A stretch of 64,000 nt of DNA from Variovorax sp. YR216 (GTDB lineage: Bacteria > Pseudomonadota > Gammaproteobacteria > Burkholderiales > Burkholderiaceae_C). Every line of letters begins with the position of its first letter. The stretch's first letter is position 1. The stretch is from contig NZ_FNRO01000006.1 in the NCBI RefSeq assembly GCF_900107745.1, forward strand, positions 124,001-188,000, written 5' to 3'. This document shows, piece by piece, positions 51,670 to 59,314 of this stretch. The position numbers were made by a program, and so were the translations under genes. The notes below the pieces were generated by a model. That model did not search any database and was not told the origin of the DNA. It saw only the letters and a program-made list of their open reading frames with translations.

Positions 51670-53172
51670 ATGACCGCCACGATGAACGCACTCCCGCCCC
51701 TCGCCGAACCCCGCGTCGAATCCCGCGCCTATCGCCAGTTGATCGCGGGCGAATGGGTCGCGGCCGACGATGGCCGCAGCTTCGACGACTTCGACCCCTA
51801 CACCGGCGAGCTCTTCGCGCGCATCCCCGCCTCCGGCGCCGCGGACGCGCAGCGCGCCATCGACGCGGCCGAGCGGGCCTTCGCCTCCTGGGCCGCGATG
51901 GGCGCGCGGGCGCGCCAGGCGATCTTCCTGAACACCGCGTCGATCCTCGAACGCCGCGCCGACGAAGTGGTGCTGCTGATGGCGCAGGAAACCGGCTGCG
52001 CCGCGCCTTTCGCCCGCTTCCAGATCCAGTGGGCGGTGGGCCTGCTGCGGCAGGCGGCCGGCTACCCCTACCTGCCAGGCGGGGAGATCGTCGCGTCGGA
52101 CACGCCGGGCGTGTTCGCCATGGCGGTGCGCAAGCCCGTGGGCGTGGTGTGCGGCATCTCGCCGTGGAACGGCTCGCTCGCGCTGGGCTTTCGCACCGTG
52201 GTCGCACCGCTGGCCTGCGGCAACACGGTGGTGCTCAAGCCTTCGGAAGATGCGCCGGTGTGCGCGGGCCTGCTGATGGGCGAGATCTTCCACGAGGCGG
52301 GGTTGCCGCCCGGCGTGCTCAACGTCGTCACGCATGCGCCCGGCGAAGTGGGCCCGGTGGCTGACCGCCTCTTTGAAAGCCCGAACGTCCGCGCCTACAA
52401 CTTCACTGGCTCGTCCGCCACCGGCGCGATGCTGGCGGAGCGCGCGGGCCGGCACCTCAAGCGCATCGCGCTGGAACTGGGCGGCTACAACCCGATGCTC
52501 GTGCTGGCCGATGCCGATCTCGACGACGCGGTGGACACGGCGGTCTTCGCGGCCTTCTTCCACCAGGGCCAGATCTGCATGAACACCCGCAAGATCCTGG
52601 TGCACCGTTCGCTGTACGACGCGTTCATCCAGCGCTTCGCGGCGCGGGCGGAGGCCATTCGCGCCGCCGATCCGGCCGATCCCGCCACGCGCATCGGTCC
52701 GCTGATCAACGATGCCGCCGTGGCGAAGGTCCAGCGCGCCGTCGATGCCGCCGTCGCAGGCGGCGCCCGGCGGCTGACCGGCGGCGCGCCTCGCGGCCGC
52801 TGCTTCGACCCCACCGTGCTCGTGGAGGTGCCGGCCGACGCGCCGATCCACTGCGAGGAAGTCTTCGGCCCGGTCGTGCTGGTCGAGCCCTTCGACGACG
52901 AACAGGAGGCGGTGTCACGCGCCAACGCGACCGCCTATGGCCTGTCGGCTTCCATCATGACGGCCGACGTCTGGCGCGGGATCAGCCTCGGCGGGCAGGT
53001 GCACGCCGGCATGGTCAACGTCAACGGACCGACCATGGGCGGCGAGCCGCAGATCCCGTTCGGCGGCGTCAAGGACAGCGGCTGGGCGCGCTTTGGCCGC
53101 TGGGCGATCGACATGTTCACCGACCTGAACCTGGTGACGGTCAGCCAGGCCAGGCGCCAATACCCGCTGTGA
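51670..53172 (+). CDS. Aldehyde dehydrogenase (vanillin/benzaldehyde dehydrogenase-like)
   Basis: 500 residues from the ATG at 51670; a GTG at 51649 overlapping the receptor stop is an alternative start. NAD-binding Asn in ISPWNGSLALGF, general-base Glu in IALELGGYNPM, catalytic Cys in HQGQICMNTRK, and GGVKDSGWARFG near the end: complete active site. It oxidises an aldehyde to a carboxylate, probably one formed by the adjacent alcohol dehydrogenase. Inserted between receptor and permease genes of the ABC system. Confidence 0.92.
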   Translation: MTATMNALPPLAEPRVESRAYRQLIAGEWVAADDGRSFDDFDPYTGELFARIPASGAADAQRAIDAAERAFASWAAMGARARQAIFLNTASILERRADEVVLLMAQETGCAAPFARFQIQWAVGLLRQAAGYPYLPGGEIVASDTPGVFAMAVRKPVGVVCGISPWNGSLALGFRTVVAPLACGNTVVLKPSEDAPVCAGLLMGEIFHEAGLPPGVLNVVTHAPGEVGPVADRLFESPNVRAYNFTGSSATGAMLAERAGRHLKRIALELGGYNPMLVLADADLDDAVDTAVFAAFFHQGQICMNTRKILVHRSLYDAFIQRFAARAEAIRAADPADPATRIGPLINDAAVAKVQRAVDAAVAGGARRLTGGAPRGRCFDPTVLVEVPADAPIHCEEVFGPVVLVEPFDDEQEAVSRANATAYGLSASIMTADVWRGISLGGQVHAGMVNVNGPTMGGEPQIPFGGVKDSGWARFGRWAIDMFTDLNLVTVSQARRQYPL

Positions 53173-53174
53173 GC

Positions 53175-54323
53175 ATGATGAATGCACTGCATCTCCCGCG
53201 CACCGTGTTCGGCGCGGGCGCCATCGGCCAACTGGCGGCCGAGCTCGTCGCGCTCGGCGTGCGCCGGCCGCTGGTGGTGGCGGACAAGGGCATCGTCGCC
53301 GCGGGGATCGCGCAACGGGTCGTGCGCGCCTGCGGAGAAAGTGCCGCGCCGGTGCTGTTCGACGCGGTCACGGAGAACCCGCTCTTCGCCGACGCGGATG
53401 CGGGCGCCGGCTGCTATGCGGCGCAAGGCTGCGATGGCGTCGTCGCTGTGGGCGGCGGTTCGGTGATCGACACGGCCAAGCTCATCGCCCTGCTGGCCGC
53501 CAATCCGGGGCGCGTCGCGGACTACGTCGGCGCCAATGCCTCGCGCCATGGCGCGGCCGCGCCGCTGGCCGCGATCCCGACCACCGCGGGCACGGGCAGC
53601 GAGGCTTCGCCCTCCGCCGGGCTGCATCCGGACGCGACCACGCCCTCGGTCGGCATCAACTCGCGCCATCTGGTGCCGCGCCTCGCGGTGCTCGACCCCG
53701 AGCTCACTGTCAGCCTGCCGCCATGGCTGACAGCCGCCACCGGCATCGATGCGCTGTCGCATTGCATCGAGGGCTGTCTGTCCGAGCGCGACCAGCCGCT
53801 GGGGAAGGCCATTGCGCTCGACGGCATCGCGCGCGTGGCGCGCCATCTGCGGCGCGCGGTCGATGCTGGTGCGGATGCGAATGCGCGCGCGGAAATGATG
53901 CTGGCCGCCTTCGCGGGCGGCGTTTCCATCGGCATGGGTCTCGGGCCGGCGCATGCCATCGCGCTCACCTGCAGCGACCAGGGCTTTCGTCACGGCGTGC
54001 TGAGCGGCATCGGGCTCGTGGCCACGCTCGACGCGACCGCGGTGCATGTCTCCGCGCGCATGGCGGCGATCAATGACGCGCTCGGCCTGCCCGCGTCCGT
54101 CTCCACCGCGCAGGCCGTGCGCGGGCTCATGCGCGATCTCGGCTTGCCGGGCTCGCTGGCGGAACTCGGCTACGCCGCCGGCGACCTGCAGGCGCTCGCG
54201 CAGGCGGCCGCGCGCAGCCACTTCAACCTGAGCGCGCCCTTCAAGCCCGATGCCGAGGCCTACGCCGGCTTCTTCCGGCAATCGCTCGGGCTCGGCGCCG
54301 ACGTTGCGGGGGTGTCGCCATGA
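53175..54323 (+). CDS. Iron-containing alcohol dehydrogenase / maleylacetate reductase-like
   Basis: 382 residues from the ATG at 53175; a GTG at 53169 overlapping the aldehyde dehydrogenase stop adds 2 codons. Family motifs: VAVGGGSVIDTAKLIAL, AIPTTAGTGSEAS, metal ligands around DALSHCIEG and GLGPAHAIALT, and the late His of GFRHGVL. It overlaps the LivH start by 4 bp. Together with the aldehyde dehydrogenase it would turn an alcohol into an acid, or it may reduce maleylacetate; the sequence alone does not decide. Confidence 0.88.
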   Translation: MMNALHLPRTVFGAGAIGQLAAELVALGVRRPLVVADKGIVAAGIAQRVVRACGESAAPVLFDAVTENPLFADADAGAGCYAAQGCDGVVAVGGGSVIDTAKLIALLAANPGRVADYVGANASRHGAAAPLAAIPTTAGTGSEASPSAGLHPDATTPSVGINSRHLVPRLAVLDPELTVSLPPWLTAATGIDALSHCIEGCLSERDQPLGKAIALDGIARVARHLRRAVDAGADANARAEMMLAAFAGGVSIGMGLGPAHAIALTCSDQGFRHGVLSGIGLVATLDATAVHVSARMAAINDALGLPASVSTAQAVRGLMRDLGLPGSLAELGYAAGDLQALAQAAARSHFNLSAPFKPDAEAYAGFFRQSLGLGADVAGVSP

Positions 54324-55240
54324 ACGCATCGCTTCTCTTCGCACAGGCGCTGAACGGCCTCCAGCTCGGCGTGCTGCTGTTCCTGCTGTCCGCCGGGCTC
54401 ACGCTGGTGCTGGGCATCATGAACTTCGTGAACCTCGCGCACGGCTCGCTGTTCATGATGGGGGCCTACTTCGGGGCCGCGAGCTTCGCCGCCACGCAGT
54501 CCTTCGCGCTGGCCGCGGTCGCGGCGATCGGCGGCACGATGGTGCTGGGCGTGCTGGTGGAGCGCCTCGTCCTCGCGCGCCTCTACGAGCGCGACCATCT
54601 CTACCAGGTGCTCGGCACCTTCGGCCTGATCCTGGTCTTCAACGAGATCGCGCGTTTCGTCTGGGGACAGGCGCCGGTGTTCATGGACGTGCCGCAGTTG
54701 CTCGCGGGCACCATCCAGCTCGGGCCGGTGGCCTACCCCGCGTACCGCTTCGCGATCATCGTGGTGGGGCTGCTCGTGGGGTTGGCGCTGTACCTCGTCA
54801 TCCACCGCACGCGGGTGGGCATGCTGATCCGCGCCGGCGCGTCCGATGCGCAGATGCTCTCGGCGCTCGGCGTCGACAACGGACTGGTGAGCGGCCTCGT
54901 GTTCGCCGTGGGCGCGGGCCTGGCCGGGCTCGCCGGGCTGATGGCGGGGCCGATCCTCACGGTGCAGCCCGGCATGGGTGAGCCGGTCCTCATCCTCGCG
55001 CTGGTGGTGCTCATCACCGGCGGCATCGGCTCCATCCGCGGAGCGTTCTACGGCGCGCTCATCGTCGGCGTGGTCGACACGGTCGGGCGCGCCTTCCTGC
55101 CGGGGCTGCTGCGCGACTTCGTGGAGCGCTCGTTCGCGCAGAACGCCGGGCCGGCCATCGCCTCGATGCTGATCTATTTCCTCATGGCCGCAGTGCTGGC
55201 TTTTCGCCCCGCGGGGCTGTTTCCGGTGAAGCATGGATAA
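54320..55240 (+). CDS. livH: Branched-chain ABC transporter permease LivH
   Basis: 306 residues, about eight membrane helices. Starts with LQLGVLLFLLSAGLTLVLGIMNFVNLAHG, the classic LivH N terminus, and holds GASDAQMLSALGVD, the EAA-type loop that contacts the ATPase. The ATG overlaps the preceding stop by 4 bp. Forms the inner-membrane channel with LivM. Confidence 0.95.
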   Translation: MNASLLFAQALNGLQLGVLLFLLSAGLTLVLGIMNFVNLAHGSLFMMGAYFGAASFAATQSFALAAVAAIGGTMVLGVLVERLVLARLYERDHLYQVLGTFGLILVFNEIARFVWGQAPVFMDVPQLLAGTIQLGPVAYPAYRFAIIVVGLLVGLALYLVIHRTRVGMLIRAGASDAQMLSALGVDNGLVSGLVFAVGAGLAGLAGLMAGPILTVQPGMGEPVLILALVVLITGGIGSIRGAFYGALIVGVVDTVGRAFLPGLLRDFVERSFAQNAGPAIASMLIYFLMAAVLAFRPAGLFPVKHG

Positions 55241-56294
55241 GAACCCGACCCTCGTCGCCACGGCGCCGGTCTCTCCGGTCATGGCCGCCGCGCTGCGCCG
55301 CATCGGCGCGGGCCCACTGCGCCTGGGCTTCGGCCTCGCGCTGCTCGTGGCGCTGGCCGTCGTGCCGCTTGTTTCGCTCCTCGCGGGACAGTCGTACTAC
55401 GTGACCCTCGTGTCGCGCATGATGGTCTTCGCGCTCGCGGCACTGGGCCTGAATCTCGTCGTCGGCTACGGCGGCATGGTCAGCTTCGGGCATGCGCTCT
55501 ACGTCGGCGTCGGCGCATTCGCGGTGGGCATCCTGTCCTTCCACGGCATCGGCAACGGCTGGGTGCATCTCGCGGTCGCGCTGGGAGCGGGCGCGGTGCT
55601 CGCGACGCTGATCGGCCTCGTGTGCCTGCGCGTGAACGGCATCGCCTTCATCATGATCACGCTGGCCTTCGCGCAGATGATGTACTTCGCCGCGGTGGGC
55701 CTGAAGCAGTACGGCGGCGACGATGGCTACGCGCTGCCCGCGCGCAGCGACTTCGGCGTGCTGAACCTGGAGAACGACGTGGCGCTGTACTACGTGATCT
55801 TCGCGCTGCTGGCTGTCACGCTGCTGGCGTTCCACCGGCTGGTGAATGCCCGGTTCGGCATGCTGCTGCGCGGCTGCAGGACGAACGAGCGCCGCATGCG
55901 CGCGCTGGGCTACGACACAGTGCGCGCACGCCTCGTCGCCTACGTCATCTCCGCACTGGTGTGTGTGCTGGCCGGCATGTTGCTGGCGAACCTCGCGCGC
56001 TTCGTCTCGCCCTCGTACATGCAATGGTCGGTCTCGGGCGAACTGATCGTGATGGCCGTGCTCGGCGGCACGGGCAGCCTTCTCGGTCCGGTGCTCGGCG
56101 CGATCGTGTGGCTCGCGCTGGAGGAACTGCTCTCGTCAGGCGCCTGGGGCCTGCCGGGCGATCTCGAAGCCCTGCTCAAGACGCACTGGCTGGGCGTGCT
56201 GGGCATCGTGGTGGTGCTGGTCACGCTGACGCTGAAGCAGGGCCTGTACGGCTGGCTGCAGCAGCGCGAGCAGCGTGAGGAGAAGACGCAATGA
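55233..56294 (+). CDS. livM: Branched-chain ABC transporter permease LivM
   Basis: 353 residues, about nine membrane helices. LNLVVGYGGMVSFGHALYVGVGAF and GCRTNERRMRALGYDTVRARL (EAA-type loop) are LivM hallmarks. It overlaps LivH by 8 bp and LivG by 4 bp. Confidence 0.95.
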   Translation: MDKNPTLVATAPVSPVMAAALRRIGAGPLRLGFGLALLVALAVVPLVSLLAGQSYYVTLVSRMMVFALAALGLNLVVGYGGMVSFGHALYVGVGAFAVGILSFHGIGNGWVHLAVALGAGAVLATLIGLVCLRVNGIAFIMITLAFAQMMYFAAVGLKQYGGDDGYALPARSDFGVLNLENDVALYYVIFALLAVTLLAFHRLVNARFGMLLRGCRTNERRMRALGYDTVRARLVAYVISALVCVLAGMLLANLARFVSPSYMQWSVSGELIVMAVLGGTGSLLGPVLGAIVWLALEELLSSGAWGLPGDLEALLKTHWLGVLGIVVVLVTLTLKQGLYGWLQQREQREEKTQ

Positions 56295-57052
56295 GTGCAT
56301 GCTTTCTGCTGCAGGTGCGCGGCCTGACGAAGCGCTTCGGCGGCCTGCGGGTCACGGACGGCTTCGACCTCGACATCGGCGAGGGCGAGGTGCACGCGAT
56401 CATCGGCCCCAACGGCGCGGGCAAGACGACGCTGATCAATCAGTTAAGCGGCGAACTGCGGCCCGACGGTGGCTCGATCCTCTTCGCGGGCGAGGAGGTG
56501 GTGCATACGCCGGTGCAGCGCCGCGTCGCAATGGGAATGGCGCGCAGCTACCAGGTCACCTCGGTGTTCCCGGATTTCAGTGCCCTGCAGAACGTCATGT
56601 TGGCGGTGCAGAGCGCGAGCGGCCACAGCTACGGATTCGTGCGCCCCGTGATCGCGGACCGTTCGCTGGTGGAGCCCGCGCAAGCGCTGCTGGCCAGCGT
56701 GGGCTTGGGCGGGCGGGGGAACGTTCCCGTCGCCTCGCTCGCGCATGGTGCACGCCGGCAACTGGAACTGGCGATGACGTTGGCGCTGCGCCCCCGCTTG
56801 ATGCTGCTGGACGAACCGATGGCCGGCATGAGCCAGAAGGAGTCGGCGGAGATGGTGGAACTGTTGCAGCAGGTTCGCGGCCGGCACGCGATGCTGCTGG
56901 TCGAGCACGATATGGACGCGGTCTTCGCGCTCGCCGATCGCATCACCGTGCTCGTGTACGGCAGGGCGATCGCCACCGGCACACCCGACGAGATCCGCGA
57001 CAACCCCGAGGTGCGACATGCGTACCTCGGCGACGAGGAGGAAGTCCTGTGA
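56291..57052 (+). CDS. livG: Branched-chain ABC transporter ATPase LivG
   Basis: 253 residues. Walker A GPNGAGKTT, Q-loop after SYQVTSVF, signature VASLAHGARRQLELAM (a deviant LSGGQ), Walker B LMLLDEPMAGM and H-loop VEHDMDAVF. The LSGGQ-equivalent reads LAHGA, as is common in LivG proteins. The 3' end contains a GAGGAGGAAG ribosome site for LivF. Confidence 0.95.
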   Translation: MSACFLLQVRGLTKRFGGLRVTDGFDLDIGEGEVHAIIGPNGAGKTTLINQLSGELRPDGGSILFAGEEVVHTPVQRRVAMGMARSYQVTSVFPDFSALQNVMLAVQSASGHSYGFVRPVIADRSLVEPAQALLASVGLGGRGNVPVASLAHGARRQLELAMTLALRPRLMLLDEPMAGMSQKESAEMVELLQQVRGRHAMLLVEHDMDAVFALADRITVLVYGRAIATGTPDEIRDNPEVRHAYLGDEEEVL

Positions 57053-57756
57053 GCCTGCTGGAAGCCCGCGACATCGAGACTTGCTACGGTGCGAGCCAGG
57101 TGCTTTTCGGCATGAGCTTCGACGTCAAGGCGGGCGAGGTGGTCACGCTGCTGGGGCGCAATGGCATGGGCAAGTCGACCCTGGTCAAGTCCGTCACCGG
57201 GCTGCTCGCCCCGAGGCGCGGCACGGTGCGGCTCGCCGGCGTCGACCTCGCGGGCCGGCCGCCGCACCATGTGGCGCGGGCGGGCATCGGGCTGGTGCCC
57301 GAGGGCCGGCGCGTGTTCCCCAATCTCAGCGTGCGTGAGAACCTGGTCGCCACCGCTGCCAACCGGCATGCGCAGCCGCAGCCCTGGACACTCGAGCGCA
57401 TCTACGGCCTGTTTCCGCGCCTGCGCGAGCGCGAACGCAACCTCGCCTGCAACCTGTCCGGCGGCGAGCAGCAGATGCTCGCCATCGGACGCGCGCTGAT
57501 GACGAACCCGCGGCTGCTGATCCTGGATGAAGCCACGGAAGGGCTTGCACCGCTCATCCGCCGCGAGATCTGGAACTGCCTCGCGCAGCTGAAGGCTGCG
57601 GGCCATGCGATGGTGGTGATCGACAAGAACATCGGCCCCCTGCTGCGCCTGGCGGACCGGCACTTCATCGTCGCGAAGGGCCGCACGATGTGGAGTGGCA
57701 CTTCGGCGCAATTGCGCGCCGAACCCGCGCTGCTGCACACCTACGTGGGCCTGTGA
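57049..57756 (+). CDS. livF: Branched-chain ABC transporter ATPase LivF
   Basis: 235 residues starting at a GTG (57049) that overlaps the LivG stop; GAGGAGGAAG lies just upstream. Walker A GRNGMGKST, PEGRRVFPNLSVRENL (LivF hallmark), signature NLSGGEQQMLAIGRAL, Walker B LLILDEATEGLAP. The H-loop reads VVIDKNIGPLL, with Lys in place of the usual His/Gln, a known LivF variation. Last gene of the ABC operon. Confidence 0.93.
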   Translation: MSLLEARDIETCYGASQVLFGMSFDVKAGEVVTLLGRNGMGKSTLVKSVTGLLAPRRGTVRLAGVDLAGRPPHHVARAGIGLVPEGRRVFPNLSVRENLVATAANRHAQPQPWTLERIYGLFPRLRERERNLACNLSGGEQQMLAIGRALMTNPRLLILDEATEGLAPLIRREIWNCLAQLKAAGHAMVVIDKNIGPLLRLADRHFIVAKGRTMWSGTSAQLRAEPALLHTYVGL

Positions 57757-57762
57757 AGAGCG

Positions 57763-57894
57763 TTAGTGCAGCACTTGCTCTTCAAGTGACCTCAGAGCTT
57801 GGCGAACGGAGTTGCGGCTGACGCCGAATTGCTCCGCGAGATCACGCTCGGGAGGAAGGCTGTCGTCAGCGCGAAGTCGCTGGTCATGGATGAG
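57763..57894 (-). pseudogene. GntR-family regulator remnant (helix-turn-helix only)
   Basis: 43 codons on the minus strand read LIHDQRLRADDSLPPERDLA then QFGVSRNSVRQALRSLEEQ, a textbook GntR winged-helix start, followed directly by a stop. No ligand domain follows and no start with ribosome site is clear. It is a truncated regulator left between the liv operon and the M20 gene. A complete GntR protein would be ~230 residues. Confidence 0.7.
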
Positions 57895-58134
57895 ACCTCG
57901 TTGCCGTCGTGCTCGATGCGGAATTCCTCGAGGCTTTCCGCCTATCTTGACGTCCCGCCGGAGTACTACGCCAAGGTCTGGAAGCGCGTTCATACGAGTT
58001 TTTGGGTCTTTGGCCGCGTGCGTCCCCTAAAGGCGGCCGCGCCTTGACTAGAGTTTCGACTACGACTTTGTTCTCGCCAGACAATGATGCACCGAGAATT
58101 CTGTCCATTGAACGACAGACAGGAGCCGGCCACC
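57895..58134. other. Intergenic region before the M20 gene
   Basis: Holds the leader of the M20 gene. TTGACT at 58045 followed by TTTGTTCTC-like sequence could be part of a promoter, but I see no good -10. No gene is supported. Confidence 0.35.
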
Positions 58135-59313
58135 ATGGAAACCACGAACGACATCGCGCCCGAAGCCGAGTGGGTGCGCTGGCGCCATGACTTCCACCGC
58201 TTTCCCGAGACGGGCTTCGACGAGCAGCGCACTGCGGGCCGCGTCGCACAGATCCTGGAATTGCTGGGGCTGGAAGTGCATCGCGGCATCGGCGGCACCG
58301 GCGTCGTCGCGAACCTGAAGGTCGGCACCGGCAGCGGCGTGATCGGGCTTCGCGCCGACATGGACGCGCTCGCGATGCACGAGACCGCGGAGCGTCGCGA
58401 CTACGTCTCGACGCACCCGGGCCGCATGCATGCCTGCGGTCACGACGGCCACATGGCGATGCTGCTCGGCGCGGCGCAGTTGCTCGCTGCCGGGCGCGAC
58501 TTCGACGGCACGGTGCGCCTCGTCTTCCAGCCTGCCGAGGAGCACGGCAAGGGTGCGGCCGCGATGCTTGCCGATGGCCTGCTGGAGCGCTTCCCGATGG
58601 ACGAGATCTACGGCGCGCACAACATCCCCGGCATGCCGGCCGGACATTTCGCGACCCGCGTGGGCGGCATCATGGCCAGCGAGGACAACTTCGTGATCCG
58701 CATCACCGGCCGCGGCGGCCATGCGGCCCGGCCGCACATGGCGGTCGATCCGCTGGTCATCGGCGCGGAGATCGTGCTGGCGCTTCAGACCATCGTGGCG
58801 CGTTCGGTCGATCCGCGTCATTCGGCGGTGGTGTCGTGCACCGAGTTCATCACCGACGGCATCCGCAACGCGATCCCGACTGAGGTGGTCATCAGGGGTG
58901 ACACGCGAAGCTATGCGCCGGAGGTGCAGGCGCTGCTGGAGAAGCGCATGCGCGAGCTGTGCGAGGGCATCTGCCAGGCGCACGGTGCGCGCTGCGTCGT
59001 CGAATACACCCACGAATTCGCGCCCACGGTCAACTGGCCGCAATGCGTGCCCGTCGCGGTGCAGGCCGCACGGGCCATTGCCGGCGCGGCGCACGTCGAT
59101 GGCGATGTACCGCCGATGATGATTTCCGAAGACTTCGGCCGCTTCCTGCAGAGCATTCCCGGTGCCTTCGTGTTCATCGGCAACGGCGATGGCGACAGCC
59201 CCGGCGCGGTGCCGTTGCACAACGCGCGCTACGACTTCAACGACTCGATCCTTCCCATCGGAGCGCGCTACTTCGCCGAGCTGGCGCGCATCCGGCTTCC
59301 CCGTTCCAACTGA
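58135..59313 (+). CDS. M20 aminoacylase / N-acyl amino acid amidohydrolase (hippurate hydrolase-like)
   Basis: 392 residues from the ATG at 58135 (CAGGAGCC upstream); an ATG at 58084 adds 17 residues. Metal-binding motifs of M20D enzymes: HACGHDGHMAMLLGAA (Cys101, His103), FQPAEEHGKGA (Glu135-Glu136), the dimer-domain GRGGHAARPHMAVDP and the final His of LHNARYDFND. It hydrolyses N-acyl or N-aroyl amino acids. The next gene starts 1 base after its stop, so both belong to one operon. Confidence 0.92.
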   Translation: METTNDIAPEAEWVRWRHDFHRFPETGFDEQRTAGRVAQILELLGLEVHRGIGGTGVVANLKVGTGSGVIGLRADMDALAMHETAERRDYVSTHPGRMHACGHDGHMAMLLGAAQLLAAGRDFDGTVRLVFQPAEEHGKGAAAMLADGLLERFPMDEIYGAHNIPGMPAGHFATRVGGIMASEDNFVIRITGRGGHAARPHMAVDPLVIGAEIVLALQTIVARSVDPRHSAVVSCTEFITDGIRNAIPTEVVIRGDTRSYAPEVQALLEKRMRELCEGICQAHGARCVVEYTHEFAPTVNWPQCVPVAVQAARAIAGAAHVDGDVPPMMISEDFGRFLQSIPGAFVFIGNGDGDSPGAVPLHNARYDFNDSILPIGARYFAELARIRLPRSN

Positions 59314-59314
59314 C

